In this document: in pieces, positions 9,121 to 20,206 of the stretch
Layout of the letters: every line of letters starts with the position of its first letter
Numbering within the stretch: position 1 is the first letter of the stretch
Source of the DNA: Flavobacteriaceae bacterium
GTDB taxonomy: Bacteria > Bacteroidota > Bacteroidia > Flavobacteriales > Flavobacteriaceae
Length of the DNA stretch: 64,000 bases
Reading direction: 5' to 3'
Assembly: GCA_028279515.1 (NCBI GenBank)
Contig: JANQNQ010000008.1
Location: forward strand, 62,001 to 126,000
The notes under the pieces: model-generated
The model's input: only the letters and a program-made list of their open reading frames with translations
Database searches by the model: none
Told to the model about the DNA's origin: nothing
Made by a program: the position numbers and the translations under genes

Positions 9121-10767
9121 ATGTCATTAAAAACAAAGAACCCAGAATTGGCGGATTCCTGGAAAAAGCTTCAAGACCACTATCAATCGGTCAAAGACGT
9201 TCACCTAAAAGATCTTTTCGCAAAAGACCCTAAAAGAGCTGATAAATTCACCCTTAAATGGGGAGACTTCTTGGTAGATTATTCCAAAAATAGAATGACC
9301 GACGAAACCCTGCCACTGCTAATTGAGCTGGCTAATGAAGTTTCATTGAAGGAAGCCATCGAACAATATTTTGGAGGTGACATCATCAATGCCACCGAGG
9401 GTCGCGCTGTTTTACATACCGCTTTGCGCGGAAAAGCTAGTGACTCGGTTGTGGTAGACGGGGTCAACGTGATGCCTCAAGTAAACGAGGTGAAAAAGCA
9501 CATCAAATCCTTCTCTGAAGAAATCATCTCAGGATCAAAGACCGGACACACCGGAAAAGCCTTCACCGATATCGTAAACATCGGAATTGGTGGTTCTGAC
9601 CTAGGACCAGTAATGGTAACCGAAGCGTTAAAATTCTATAAGAATCACCTCAATGTGCATTTTGTATCGAATGTTGACGGTGATCACGTGCAAGAGGTTA
9701 TTAAAGACCTAGAACCAGAGACCACGCTATTTGTAATCGTATCAAAATCGTTTACCACCCAAGAGACCTTGGCCAATGCCACAACCATTAGAAAGTGGTT
9801 TTTGCAGCATGCCGATGAGAGCGCCGTGGCGAAGCATTTTGTGGCCGTTTCTACCAACTTGCCCAAGATCGCAGAATTCGGAATTGCCGAAGAGAACGTA
9901 TTCCCGATGTGGGATTGGGTAGGTGGACGCTTCTCACTTTGGAGTGCCGTCGGACTTTCTATTGCTTTGGCCGTAGGATATGACAACTTTGAGAAGCTGT
10001 TACAGGGAGCCAATGATATGGACCGTCACTTTAGGGAAGAGTCCTTTGATACGAACATTCCTGTGATTTTGGCACTTTTGAACGTCTGGTACAATAACTT
10101 CTTCAATGCTGAGAGCGAAGCCATCATTCCGTATACACAATACCTCAGCAGATTCTCAGCCTATCTACAGCAAGGAATCATGGAAAGTAACGGAAAAAGT
10201 GTCGATCGGGCTGGAAATCGCGTTTCCTATCAAACCGGAACCATCATTTGGGGAGAACCTGGAACCAACTCCCAACACGCCTTCTTCCAACTGATTCACC
10301 AAGGAACCAAGTTGATTCCGGCTGATTTCATTGGCTATGTTTCACCTTTACATGGCGACCTTGACCATCACGACAAACTAATGGCCAACTTCTTTGCGCA
10401 GACGGAAGCATTGATGAATGGCAAGACCGAAGAAGAAGTGTTAAAAGAGCTTCAAAGTAGGGAAATACCTTCCGAAGAAATCAAAAAACTACTGCCGTTC
10501 AAGGTCTTCGAAGGAAACAAACCAACAAATACATTACTTATTGATAAACTAACACCAGAGAGCCTTGGTGCCTTGATCGCCTTGTACGAACACAAAATCT
10601 TTGTGCAGGGAATTATCTGGAATATTTTTAGTTATGATCAGTGGGGAGTAGAGCTCGGAAAGCAACTTGCCAATACAATTTTAAAAGATTTTTCTTCAGA
10701 CGGCATTGCGAATCATGATGCTTCTACCTTAAATCTCCTAGAACATTATAAAGCTATGCACGCATAA
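9121..10767 (+). CDS. pgi: Glucose-6-phosphate isomerase
   Basis: Interconverts glucose 6-phosphate and fructose 6-phosphate in glycolysis and gluconeogenesis; cytoplasmic. The 548-aa length is typical. The PGI signatures are visible: [22 protein letters not shown], the [11 protein letters not shown] segment, and [10 protein letters not shown] near the C terminus. It is the last gene of the run starting at 6027 and begins 5 bp after the M23 gene. About 155 bp then separate it from the TonB receptor. Confidence 0.98.
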   Translation: MSLKTKNPELADSWKKLQDHYQSVKDVHLKDLFAKDPKRADKFTLKWGDFLVDYSKNRMTDETLPLLIELANEVSLKEAIEQYFGGDIINATEGRAVLHTALRGKASDSVVVDGVNVMPQVNEVKKHIKSFSEEIISGSKTGHTGKAFTDIVNIGIGGSDLGPVMVTEALKFYKNHLNVHFVSNVDGDHVQEVIKDLEPETTLFVIVSKSFTTQETLANATTIRKWFLQHADESAVAKHFVAVSTNLPKIAEFGIAEENVFPMWDWVGGRFSLWSAVGLSIALAVGYDNFEKLLQGANDMDRHFREESFDTNIPVILALLNVWYNNFFNAESEAIIPYTQYLSRFSAYLQQGIMESNGKSVDRAGNRVSYQTGTIIWGEPGTNSQHAFFQLIHQGTKLIPADFIGYVSPLHGDLDHHDKLMANFFAQTEALMNGKTEEEVLKELQSREIPSEEIKKLLPFKVFEGNKPTNTLLIDKLTPESLGALIALYEHKIFVQGIIWNIFSYDQWGVELGKQLANTILKDFSSDGIANHDASTLNLLEHYKAMHA

Positions 10768-10836
10768 CTGTTAATAATTCAGCTAATAAGTTAAATTACC
10801 TTAAAAAATTCAAATTCCTTTTATTGTTACCTTGTT

Positions 10837-10860
10837 TAACATATTGCTAACATTTAACAT
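10837..10860 (+). promoter_or_regulatory. Three direct TAACAT repeats upstream of the TonB receptor
   Basis: TAACAT occurs at 10837, 10848 and 10855, about 65-85 bp before the receptor start, in a very AT-rich stretch. It may be a regulator-binding site. I found no exact promoter consensus close to it, so the call is weak. Confidence 0.25.
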
Positions 10861-10922
10861 TTCCTTAATATAGGAGCCGTTTATATGTGGCAATTTTGCA
10901 CCATTAAATAAACTAAATAACA

Positions 10923-13778
10923 ATGAAAGGATTCAAAAATTGGATTTTTGCTGTTGTCATGTTGTTCTCAGCATCAGCAGCTTTTGCGCAAGGGGTAATT
11001 ACAGGTACCGTGGTTGACGCTGAACTAGGCGAGCCACTACCTGGAGCGAACGTCGTTGTTAAAGGAACTTCAAATGGAGTTTCTGCTGACTTTGACGGAA
11101 ACTTCCAACTAAATGTAAGTGAAGCTAGTGGAACACTAGTTATTTCTTACGTTGGATTTGTTGCTAAGGAAGTAGCATTTACGGCACCTGGTTCTGTAGG
11201 CACTATTTCTCTTCAAACTGGAAACGAACTAGATGAAATCGTAATTGTTGGGGTTGCAGATATCGCGAAGGAACGCGAGACTCCGGTAGCGGTTTCTACC
11301 ATCAGGGCATCTGAAATTGTAGAGCGCCTTGGTAACCAAGAACTTCCTGAACTATTGAACGCTACACCTTCTGTGTATGCAACGAAATCTGGGGGTGGAT
11401 TTGGAGATTCAAGAATCAACATTCGTGGATTTGACCAAGTGAACACTGCTGTATTGATCAACGGGGTTCCTGTGAACGATATGGAGAACGGACGTGTATT
11501 CTGGAGTAACTGGACAGGTCTTGCTGACGTGGCTTCTGGTATCCAAGTACAAAGAGGTCTTGGTTCTTCTAAATTGGCCATCTCTTCTGTAGGGGGTACT
11601 TTGAACATCGTTACAAAGACTACTGACAGACGTGAAGGTGGTTTCTTCGGAACTACGCTAGGTAACGACAACTACTTAAAGACAATCGGTTCTTACTCTA
11701 CTGGACGCATGGAAAACGGTCTTGCTGTAACTGCTTTATTGAGCAGAACTGCTGGAGACGGATACATCGACGGTACTGGTTTTGAAGGATACAACTACTT
11801 CTTAGGTTTTGGATGGTCTGACGATAATGACAAGCACAGTGTACAGTTCACTGTAACAGGTGCTCCTCAGGTACACAACCAAAGAACTACAAGTTTCTTT
11901 AACACTGCTACACTAGCTCAGTACTTACAGTACGGAGACAAATATAACTTCAACCACGGATTCTTCAACGGAGAAGAGTTTAACTGGAGAAGAAACTTCT
12001 ACCACAAGCCAGTAGCTTCTATCAACTGGGATTGGAATATCAATGATCAATCTACACTATCAGCCGTTGCATATGCATCTTACGGTCGTGGTGGTGGAAC
12101 AGGAGACCTAGGACGTCTAAACGGTAGATTCGCTAGTGATAGCCGTTTCAGAGATCCTAACACTGGTCTTGTTCAGTGGAATAAGATATTCAACTCTAAC
12201 CGTGGTGTTGCTACAACATTCGGTGACCTTTCTGGAAACGGATTTGTATATAATAACCAAGTGGATCCTGTTACTGGAACGTTCATCGTTAACGATACAG
12301 ATCTTAGAGACGGCGCTGTTGCAGATCCTGCTGCTAACACACTTCCTGGTGTGATCAGAAGAAACGGATTTATCAGAAGAGCGTCTATCAACTCTCACAA
12401 CTGGTTTGGTTTCTTAGCAAACTTCAACCACGAGTTGAACGAAAACTTCACATTCGATTTTGGTGTTGACCTTCGTTCTTACAAAGGTTTCCACTACAGA
12501 AGAATTGATAACCTTTTCGGAGCTGACGGATATAGAGATAACGATGACGTGAACAATCCGTTCAACGTATTATCTACAACATACTCTTCTGACTTCACAT
12601 CTATCGTGAACGTATTCCAAGATATCGATGACGAAGAGAAAATCGACTACTACAACATCGGATACGTTCGTTGGGCTGGAGTTTTTGGACAAGTTGAGTA
12701 CAAGAACGATGACATCTCTGCTTTCATGCAGTTTGGTGGATCTAACCAAGGGTTTAGAAGAGAAGATTTCTTCAACTACTTAGATAGTGACCCACAACAA
12801 TTGACTGATTGGGAAAACATCCTTGGTGGTAACATCAAAGGGGGTGTGAACTGGAACATCGATGAAAATCACAACGTTTTTGCTAACGCTGGTTTCTACT
12901 CTAAGCAACCATTGTTTGACGCTGTTTTCTTGAACTTTGTAAACGATGTGAACGAAAATGTTGAAAACGAAAAAGTAATAGGTACAGAACTTGGATATGG
13001 TTTCCGTTCTGAGAAATTCGATCTTAACTTGAACTTATACCGTACATCTTGGAAAGACAGATTCATCTCTGTTGACAAGACGTTCGATACCCAAGGAGAT
13101 GGTCTTGGTGATGATAACGCTGACAACGATGATGACGATGATATCCAAGGTACAGCTAACATCAGTGGTGTTGAGCAAGTACACATGGGGGTTGAAGTTG
13201 ATTACACGTACAGACCTTTCCATTTCTTGACTGTAAGAGGTATGTTCTCTGTAGGTAACTGGGAGTACAAAGGAAACCCAAGTGGTAATGCCTTTGACGA
13301 CAACCAAAACCTATTGGGTACTACTGATTTGATTCTTGATGGAGTAAAAGTTGGTGATGCTGCTCAAATGACTTCTCGTTTGGCTGCTATCGTTGAGCCA
13401 GTAGAGCGATTGAAATTTGACATCGCTTGGTTTAGAGCTGCCAACCTATATGGTAACTTTAACGCTGACGAATTTGCTGATACTGAAGACGACGGAATCA
13501 CACAAGCTGACAACGGTGGTGTTCAATTGAAGTTACCTGCATACAGCCTATTTGACGGAGGTATCTCTTACAAGTGGCTACTTGGTAAAGACGATGCAAA
13601 GTCATTGAACTTTAGACTGAACGTGAACAACTTGTTCAACACTACGTACATCGCAGAATCACTTACCAATATTGGTGCTGAGGCTGGAGATGATACGTTT
13701 GACGGTGTAAACACTAGAAACAAAGCTTTCTTTGGATTTGGAAGAACTTGGAACTTTAGTCTCCGTTACAACTTCTAA
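10923..13778 (+). CDS. TonB-dependent receptor
   Basis: An outer-membrane receptor/transporter of 951 aa, driven by TonB. It has a signal peptide (1-22, ending AFA-Q), a carboxypeptidase-D regulatory-like domain (about 24-105), a plug (about 115-235, with INIRGFDQVNTAVLING) and a large barrel ending in RYNF. There is no SusD partner next to it, so it is not a classical SusCD pair. An acidic stretch near residues 725-740 could bind metal ions. Codon choice (GCT, TCT, GGT, GAC) is visibly more biased than in the neighbours, which suggests very high expression. The substrate cannot be told from sequence. A clean terminator follows the gene. Confidence 0.95.
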   Translation: MKGFKNWIFAVVMLFSASAAFAQGVITGTVVDAELGEPLPGANVVVKGTSNGVSADFDGNFQLNVSEASGTLVISYVGFVAKEVAFTAPGSVGTISLQTGNELDEIVIVGVADIAKERETPVAVSTIRASEIVERLGNQELPELLNATPSVYATKSGGGFGDSRINIRGFDQVNTAVLINGVPVNDMENGRVFWSNWTGLADVASGIQVQRGLGSSKLAISSVGGTLNIVTKTTDRREGGFFGTTLGNDNYLKTIGSYSTGRMENGLAVTALLSRTAGDGYIDGTGFEGYNYFLGFGWSDDNDKHSVQFTVTGAPQVHNQRTTSFFNTATLAQYLQYGDKYNFNHGFFNGEEFNWRRNFYHKPVASINWDWNINDQSTLSAVAYASYGRGGGTGDLGRLNGRFASDSRFRDPNTGLVQWNKIFNSNRGVATTFGDLSGNGFVYNNQVDPVTGTFIVNDTDLRDGAVADPAANTLPGVIRRNGFIRRASINSHNWFGFLANFNHELNENFTFDFGVDLRSYKGFHYRRIDNLFGADGYRDNDDVNNPFNVLSTTYSSDFTSIVNVFQDIDDEEKIDYYNIGYVRWAGVFGQVEYKNDDISAFMQFGGSNQGFRREDFFNYLDSDPQQLTDWENILGGNIKGGVNWNIDENHNVFANAGFYSKQPLFDAVFLNFVNDVNENVENEKVIGTELGYGFRSEKFDLNLNLYRTSWKDRFISVDKTFDTQGDGLGDDNADNDDDDDIQGTANISGVEQVHMGVEVDYTYRPFHFLTVRGMFSVGNWEYKGNPSGNAFDDNQNLLGTTDLILDGVKVGDAAQMTSRLAAIVEPVERLKFDIAWFRAANLYGNFNADEFADTEDDGITQADNGGVQLKLPAYSLFDGGISYKWLLGKDDAKSLNFRLNVNNLFNTTYIAESLTNIGAEAGDDTFDGVNTRNKAFFGFGRTWNFSLRYNF

Positions 13779-13802
13779 TCTTTAAGAAATAGAGATAAGA
13801 AA

Positions 13803-13830
13803 AACCCTGCTTTGATAGCAGGGTTTTTTT
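13803..13830 (+). terminator. Intrinsic terminator after the TonB receptor
   Basis: The stem AACCCTGC/GCAGGGTT has a 7-nt loop and is followed by seven T, 24 bp after the receptor stop codon. Confidence 0.9.
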
Positions 13831-13878
13831 ATGCCTAAAATCGATATCTTTGTGAAGTAACCAATCAAATTCATTATT

Positions 13879-14316
13879 ATGTACGACGCGGTAAAAACGT
13901 TGCATTCCTACTGGGCCTATTTAGTATTATTGATCGTGATCATTGCGGTGGTTAATGCCATTGCGGGCATGAGCTCTAAAAGACCTTTCGGTCACAAAGA
14001 CTTGAGAATTTCACTTTTCGGACTTATCGTAACCCACATCCAATTGGTAATCGGACTCATCCTTTACTTTGTATCTCCACGTTTTTCTCTTTGGAGCGAA
14101 CTTGGTATGGGCGGCGTTATGAAAAATGCCGTTGCACGCCTTTATTTGGTAGAGCATCCATTTGTAAACATACTTGCAATTGTATTGATCACCATGGGAT
14201 GGTCATTGCACAAAAAACAACCAACAGACAAGAAGCGATTTAGCCGTATCGCCATTATGTATGGTATCGGACTCGTGTTGCTTTTATCTCGTATTCCATG
14301 GAGTGAATGGATCTAA
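13879..14316 (+). CDS. Small four-helix membrane protein (cytochrome b-like annotation in relatives)
   Basis: A 145-aa integral membrane protein with about four helices (residues of about 10-30, 45-68, 88-110 and 118-138). His9, His34 and His45 lie near helix ends and could bind heme, which may be why I remember relatives being labelled 'cytochrome B'; I see no firm heme motif. A TATCTTTG element at 13845-13852 could be its -7 promoter box, but the -33 position is poor. It stands alone between two terminators. Function unknown. Confidence 0.8.
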   Translation: MYDAVKTLHSYWAYLVLLIVIIAVVNAIAGMSSKRPFGHKDLRISLFGLIVTHIQLVIGLILYFVSPRFSLWSELGMGGVMKNAVARLYLVEHPFVNILAIVLITMGWSLHKKQPTDKKRFSRIAIMYGIGLVLLLSRIPWSEWI

Positions 14317-14331
14317 GATATTTATAAAAGA

Positions 14332-14367
14332 AGAACCGCACTCATCATAGACAATGGGTGCGGTTCT
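14332..14367. terminator. Bidirectional terminator between convergent genes
   Basis: The 10-bp stem AGAACCGCAC/GTGCGGTTCT lies in the 78-bp gap between the membrane protein (+) and the lipoprotein (-). The T-rich tail is better on the minus strand. Confidence 0.7.
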
Positions 14368-14394
14368 AAACTAAATAACCAACCAAAAAATCAA

Positions 14395-15345
14395 CTAACT
14401 AATTTTTACTTTTTTACGCTCACTTTTGCGTTCTATCTTCATGGTCTTATTCTCGACCTTCTTACGTTTTTTCTCAATTGTTCCCTTTCCTGTAGGGCTT
14501 CTTAGATACTCGATGTATCCTCTTCCTGTCAACTCATAGGTCGTTCCCGAATCTGGGTGAAACAACTCTATCGTTCTATCATCTATAACGATCAATTCAA
14601 AATAATCATTGCCCAGGTAGTCATAATCAAGTGTTAAAGTTTTCAAGTACGGATCACCGGCAACATCGTACACTGTATAGATTCCTGTATAATCCCACAG
14701 TAAGTTGCTGAGTGGTGTGCCGTTAGCATCTTCCGAAGATCTAAACTCACTATCGTTTCCGCCCGCCAAGAATTGTAAATAATTTTCGGCATCAAACTCA
14801 TTTATGGCTCCTTCTTCACTTGCATAGGTCTTTTCCCATGCTTCATACTCCTGCAAGAAATAGTGAATGTTATCATAGAATACAAAGTCATAATCAAAGT
14901 TACTTCTCTGATAGCCGGTCAAGTAATAAGACGTATTTGACGGTCTGTGATAAAAACGAAGTCGGTTGCTGCTCAACTGATCCACTTCTAGCTCCCAATA
15001 CCCATCGATATCGTGGGTCACTTCAAGAACGGTTCCGTAGGTACCATAGTATCCTACATCGATCCCAAAACCGCCTCCTTGGCTCCCAAAACCTACCAGA
15101 TTGTTATTGGCGTACATGGTTCCGAAGCGAAACGACACGGTAAATGCCTTTTGCAAGAATGGCACTTCGCCATTTCCTGTAGTTTGATTAATATTCACAT
15201 ACCATAATTCATGGGTGTCTAATAACTCGGCCAAGGTGATTCCAGGTTCATCGATCACAACATCATCTACGATCACTTCAGCCACGCACGACGTTAAAAG
15301 GGTCGCCGTCAGTGCAAATCCGAATAGTAACTTTAATGCTTTCAT
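14395..15345 (-). CDS. Conserved flavobacterial lipoprotein, function unknown
   Basis: The in-frame ORF extends up to 15453, but the Met at 15345 begins a clear lipoprotein signal (MKALKLLFGFALTATLLTSC), so the mature protein is about 300 aa with a lipidated Cys. I recognise no enzyme motif. The body has two similar halves with ELWYVNIN..., ...TLDYDY..., and ELFHPDSGTTYELTGRGY elements, perhaps beta-rich repeats. Relatives are, to my memory, often labelled as nicotinic acid mononucleotide adenylyltransferase, but no nucleotidyltransferase signature ((H/T)xGH) is present and the protein is exported. The C-terminal 25 residues are very lysine and arginine rich. Confidence 0.82.
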   Translation of the reverse strand: MKALKLLFGFALTATLLTSCVAEVIVDDVVIDEPGITLAELLDTHELWYVNINQTTGNGEVPFLQKAFTVSFRFGTMYANNNLVGFGSQGGGFGIDVGYYGTYGTVLEVTHDIDGYWELEVDQLSSNRLRFYHRPSNTSYYLTGYQRSNFDYDFVFYDNIHYFLQEYEAWEKTYASEEGAINEFDAENYLQFLAGGNDSEFRSSEDANGTPLSNLLWDYTGIYTVYDVAGDPYLKTLTLDYDYLGNDYFELIVIDDRTIELFHPDSGTTYELTGRGYIEYLRSPTGKGTIEKKRKKVENKTMKIERKSERKKVKIS

Positions 15346-15506
15346 ATTTCCAGGGTTTTTAGGTGAATTCCAGAAATACATACTTCCAGAATTATAAGGT
15401 TCGATATACAATAACCAAGCATCGTGCCAAAATTTTAAACAATTGATAATCAAGCATTCACATAAAGCGTAGATTTTTAGTTATTTTTGAATTCTATTTA
15501 CAACCC

Positions 15507-16505
15507 ATGAGTAACACTCCCGTTAAATATGCAGTGATCGGCGGCGGAAGCTGGGCCACGGCCATTGTCAAGATGTTATCAGAGAATCTCGACGAGATCG
15601 GATGGTACATGCGAAGCGTTTATGCCAAAGAACATCTATTGAAAAACCGTCACAATCCCAACTACTTAAGTTCGGTCGAGTTTCATACCGAGCAACTGAA
15701 ACTAAGCAACGATATCAACGAAATAGTTGAGTATGCTGACTATCTGATCTTTGCGATTCCTTCGGCATTTTTACACGACGAATTGCAAAAAATGACCGCT
15801 TCTTTAGAAGGAAAGATCATCTTCTCAGCTATTAAGGGAATCGTTCCTGAAAGCAGCAAGATCGTTGGTGAACACTTTCACGACATTCATAACATTCCGT
15901 TCGAAAACATCGGGGTCATCACAGGTCCATGTCACGCTGAAGAAGTTGCCCTAGAACGACTTTCATATCTCACCATTGCCTGCGCCGATGAGAAAAAGGC
16001 CGAGAACCTGGCCGACAAGCTTTCGGGGCGTTATATCAAATGCAAGATCTCTGATGATATCATTGGTACAGAATACGCTGCGATGCTAAAGAATATCTAT
16101 TCCATCGCTGCTGGGATCGCTCATGGACTGGGTTATGGTGACAACTTTCAGGCGGTACTCATGAGCAATGCTATTCGCGAGATGAAACGCTTTATCCGAA
16201 AAGTGCACAAGATGAAACGAAACATCAACAATTCGGCGTATTTGGGAGACTTGCTAGTAACAGGATACTCTGTATTTAGTCGAAATCGTATGTTTGGAAA
16301 CATGATCGGAAAAGGATACACCGTAAAATCTGCCCAAATGGAGATGAGTATGGTGGCCGAAGGGTATTACGCGACCAATAGCGCTTACAAACTTAACGAG
16401 AAAAATGGTGCCAACACACCCATTATCGATGCTGTGTATTCTATTCTTTACGAGAATAAGAATCCAAAGAAGATATTTGCAAAGCTGACCGAGAAATTGG
16501 ATTAG
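15507..16505 (+). CDS. gpsA: NAD(P)-dependent glycerol-3-phosphate dehydrogenase
   Basis: Reduces dihydroxyacetone phosphate to sn-glycerol 3-phosphate for phospholipid synthesis; cytoplasmic, 332 aa. The N-terminal dinucleotide-binding motif is IGGGSWATA (residues of about 11-19). Further family blocks are AIKGI, GPCHAEEVA and AAMLKNIYSIAAGIAHG, which carries the catalytic Lys. The gene faces glpD tail to tail with only 6 bp between stop codons, so the biosynthetic and catabolic glycerol 3-phosphate enzymes are neighbours. A TATTTTTG box at 15482-15489 may be part of its promoter, but no TTG lies at the right distance. Confidence 0.96.
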   Translation: MSNTPVKYAVIGGGSWATAIVKMLSENLDEIGWYMRSVYAKEHLLKNRHNPNYLSSVEFHTEQLKLSNDINEIVEYADYLIFAIPSAFLHDELQKMTASLEGKIIFSAIKGIVPESSKIVGEHFHDIHNIPFENIGVITGPCHAEEVALERLSYLTIACADEKKAENLADKLSGRYIKCKISDDIIGTEYAAMLKNIYSIAAGIAHGLGYGDNFQAVLMSNAIREMKRFIRKVHKMKRNINNSAYLGDLLVTGYSVFSRNRMFGNMIGKGYTVKSAQMEMSMVAEGYYATNSAYKLNEKNGANTPIIDAVYSILYENKNPKKIFAKLTEKLD

Positions 16506-16511
16506 GACGTA

Positions 16512-18179
16512 TTACAAGCCTTCCAAGTCAAAATCAGCATGTCGTTTTACCTCATCCTCTATTTCTTTTTTATGGGCGGAAACTTTAGCGCTATCAACCT
16601 TAAAGAGTTGTTCATATTCAGCTAAGACGGGATCTAGTAGCTTGAGGACACTGTCAATATCAAAATACAAGCGACCTGTTCTACGAATAAAGAAGTCCGA
16701 TGGCGTCTGAAGCATTTCAAACTTTGCACAAAACCAAAATTCGGCTTTTGCCAAACGCACATGTGCATCTTTGTCCTTCAGCTTTTCAAACCGCTCAAGA
16801 ATCGTTTCAGCTTGTTTTCCGTAGGTAGTGACCAAAAACCAAGCATCGTAAGCAGTCAATCCCAAGGGAGTGACGCGCTCGGTAAGGCTCTTGATGTACT
16901 TTTTGACCTCTTTATAGTTTTTAAAAGGTCCGCCGCACAATGAGATGTCTTCCGTTTGGCTTTTTTCAAATTCTTTATCGTGATCCTCTTCGAACAATTT
17001 CGTGACTCGATTCACCACGCGTTCGGCCATTTTTCGATATCCTGTGAGTTTTCCGCCAGCAATACTGATCAATCCTGTATGCGAAGTAAATATCTCGTCC
17101 TTTCGAGATAATTCTGACGCTGATTTTCCTTCTTCATGAATCAACGGGCGTAGTCCTGCCCAGGATGAAATAATATCGCTTAATTCGAGCTGTATGCTCG
17201 GAAACATATTGTTCACAGCACTGATCAGATAGATAGCATCGGCCATGTCTACCTCAATGTCGTCCTTGTCATCTGTATAATTGGTATCGGTAGTGCCAAC
17301 ATACGTGACCTTCCCCCTCGGAATCGCAAAGATCATTCGGCCATCGGGCACATCAAAGTACACCGATTGTTGTACCGGTAATTTTTTATGCGGAAACACT
17401 AAATGCACACCCTTCGTTAAATGCAAGCGTTTCCCTTTTTTAGAGTGATTTACCTTGCGAAGGTCATCTACCCAAGGCCCCGCTGCACTCACAACATACT
17501 TACCGTGAATCTCGTACATCTCGTCGGTGATGGTATCTGTCACTTTTACGCCCGAAACATGTTCTTCATCATTATAGACAAACTCCGTAACCTTGGTATA
17601 GTTAATAGGAACGGCCCCATACTTCAATGAGGTTTTGATGTTCTCAATGGTCAATCGGGCATCATCGGTACGATATTCAGCATAATATCCAGCACCTTTC
17701 AATATTTTCTTCGGAAGCAACGGCTCTAGTTTCATGGCTTCTTTTTTCTCGAGCATCTTCCGCTTGTCGTCTCCTTCTACCTGTGCTAAAATATCATAGA
17801 CTTTGAGGCCAATCGAAGTCAGCCACTTACCATATTGGCCCTGTTCGATCAACGGAAGCAACATCTTCTCCGGAATCACCAAATGCGGAGCCAATTTATG
17901 CACGATGGCTCGCTCAGAACCGACTTCCTTCACGAGCCAAAAATCAAACTGTTTTAAGTAGCGCAGTCCACCGTGAATCAACTTGGTGGATTTGCTTGAA
18001 GTTCCAGAAGCGAAGTCTCCCTTCTCTACCAAAGCGACCTTCATACCGCGTGAAGCAGCATCCAAGGCAATACCAGCGCCCGTGATCCCACCACCAATGA
18101 CGACCAAATCGAACTCAGTGTTCTTTAAGGTTTCAACGCGTTTTTTTCTATCGAGATTTGTAAAAGATATTGTCTTCAT
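16512..18179 (-). CDS. glpD: Aerobic glycerol-3-phosphate dehydrogenase (FAD)
   Basis: Oxidises glycerol 3-phosphate to dihydroxyacetone phosphate and passes electrons to quinone at the inner membrane. The 555-aa protein begins with the FAD-binding motif VVIGGGITGAGIALDAASRG followed by GTSSKSTKLIHGGLRYL, and later has SAAGPWVDD and the AGGKLTGYRKMAE segment typical of GlpD. It follows glpK by 15 bp on the same strand, so the two form a glycerol-use operon (kinase, then dehydrogenase). No glpF transporter is seen in the window. Confidence 0.96.
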   Translation of the reverse strand: MKTISFTNLDRKKRVETLKNTEFDLVVIGGGITGAGIALDAASRGMKVALVEKGDFASGTSSKSTKLIHGGLRYLKQFDFWLVKEVGSERAIVHKLAPHLVIPEKMLLPLIEQGQYGKWLTSIGLKVYDILAQVEGDDKRKMLEKKEAMKLEPLLPKKILKGAGYYAEYRTDDARLTIENIKTSLKYGAVPINYTKVTEFVYNDEEHVSGVKVTDTITDEMYEIHGKYVVSAAGPWVDDLRKVNHSKKGKRLHLTKGVHLVFPHKKLPVQQSVYFDVPDGRMIFAIPRGKVTYVGTTDTNYTDDKDDIEVDMADAIYLISAVNNMFPSIQLELSDIISSWAGLRPLIHEEGKSASELSRKDEIFTSHTGLISIAGGKLTGYRKMAERVVNRVTKLFEEDHDKEFEKSQTEDISLCGGPFKNYKEVKKYIKSLTERVTPLGLTAYDAWFLVTTYGKQAETILERFEKLKDKDAHVRLAKAEFWFCAKFEMLQTPSDFFIRRTGRLYFDIDSVLKLLDPVLAEYEQLFKVDSAKVSAHKKEIEDEVKRHADFDLEGL

Positions 18180-18194
18180 TTACGATCTATCTAA

Positions 18195-19719
<1,525 letters not shown>

Positions 19720-19795
19720 CGCATAAAATTTTTGAGAGAAGTTATCAAGGATTCGAAAACGATATCGCTATCGATCGTGTTCAGATAAATTCAGG

Positions 19796-20191
19796 TTATT
19801 TCCCCAAGATTCCTTTGAGTTCCATGACAGGGATTGCTCCGATGGTATCGGCTGAGACGGTGTTCTTTTCGAAAACATACTTCTTATCGTACATTTTTCC
19901 GTCAGCAAAAAAAGTGACTCTAAATTCATTGGTAAGTGCCAGTACTTCTTTCTGAAGCAGCTCTATTTTGGCATATGACTTAGGCGGCATTTCCTTGATC
20001 GAATGGCGCATCGTAGACGTAGTCTTGTCATCATTAAAGCCACTTGAGACGATCAACACCATTTCGATGGCTGTATCTCGATCATTGATCATGTAGGCAT
20101 TCCAATCATTCCATTCGAACTCTGGATTGTACTCCTGCACAATCGCCACATGCACGTCCTTTACTTCTGGGATTTCGATATCAGACTTCAT
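19796..20191 (-). CDS. Conserved hypothetical protein next to pheS
   Basis: A 131-aa soluble protein with no signal peptide or membrane segment, acidic and rich in Ile and Val. I recognise no family motif. A notable block is EYNPEFEWNDWNAYMIND. The start lies 15 bp downstream of the pheS stop on the same strand, so it is probably co-transcribed with pheS. I have the impression that similar short proteins accompany pheS in other flavobacteria, but cannot verify this. The 116 bp between it and glpK hold the glpK inverted repeat. Confidence 0.72.
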   Translation of the reverse strand: MKSDIEIPEVKDVHVAIVQEYNPEFEWNDWNAYMINDRDTAIEMVLIVSSGFNDDKTTSTMRHSIKEMPPKSYAKIELLQKEVLALTNEFRVTFFADGKMYDKKYVFEKNTVSADTIGAIPVMELKGILGK

Positions 20192-20206
20192 ACGAGAAGA
20201 GACTGT

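Noticed and set aside
14395-15345. Nicotinic acid mononucleotide adenylyltransferase label remembered for relatives
   Set aside because: The protein is an exported lipoprotein without a nucleotidyltransferase HxGH motif.
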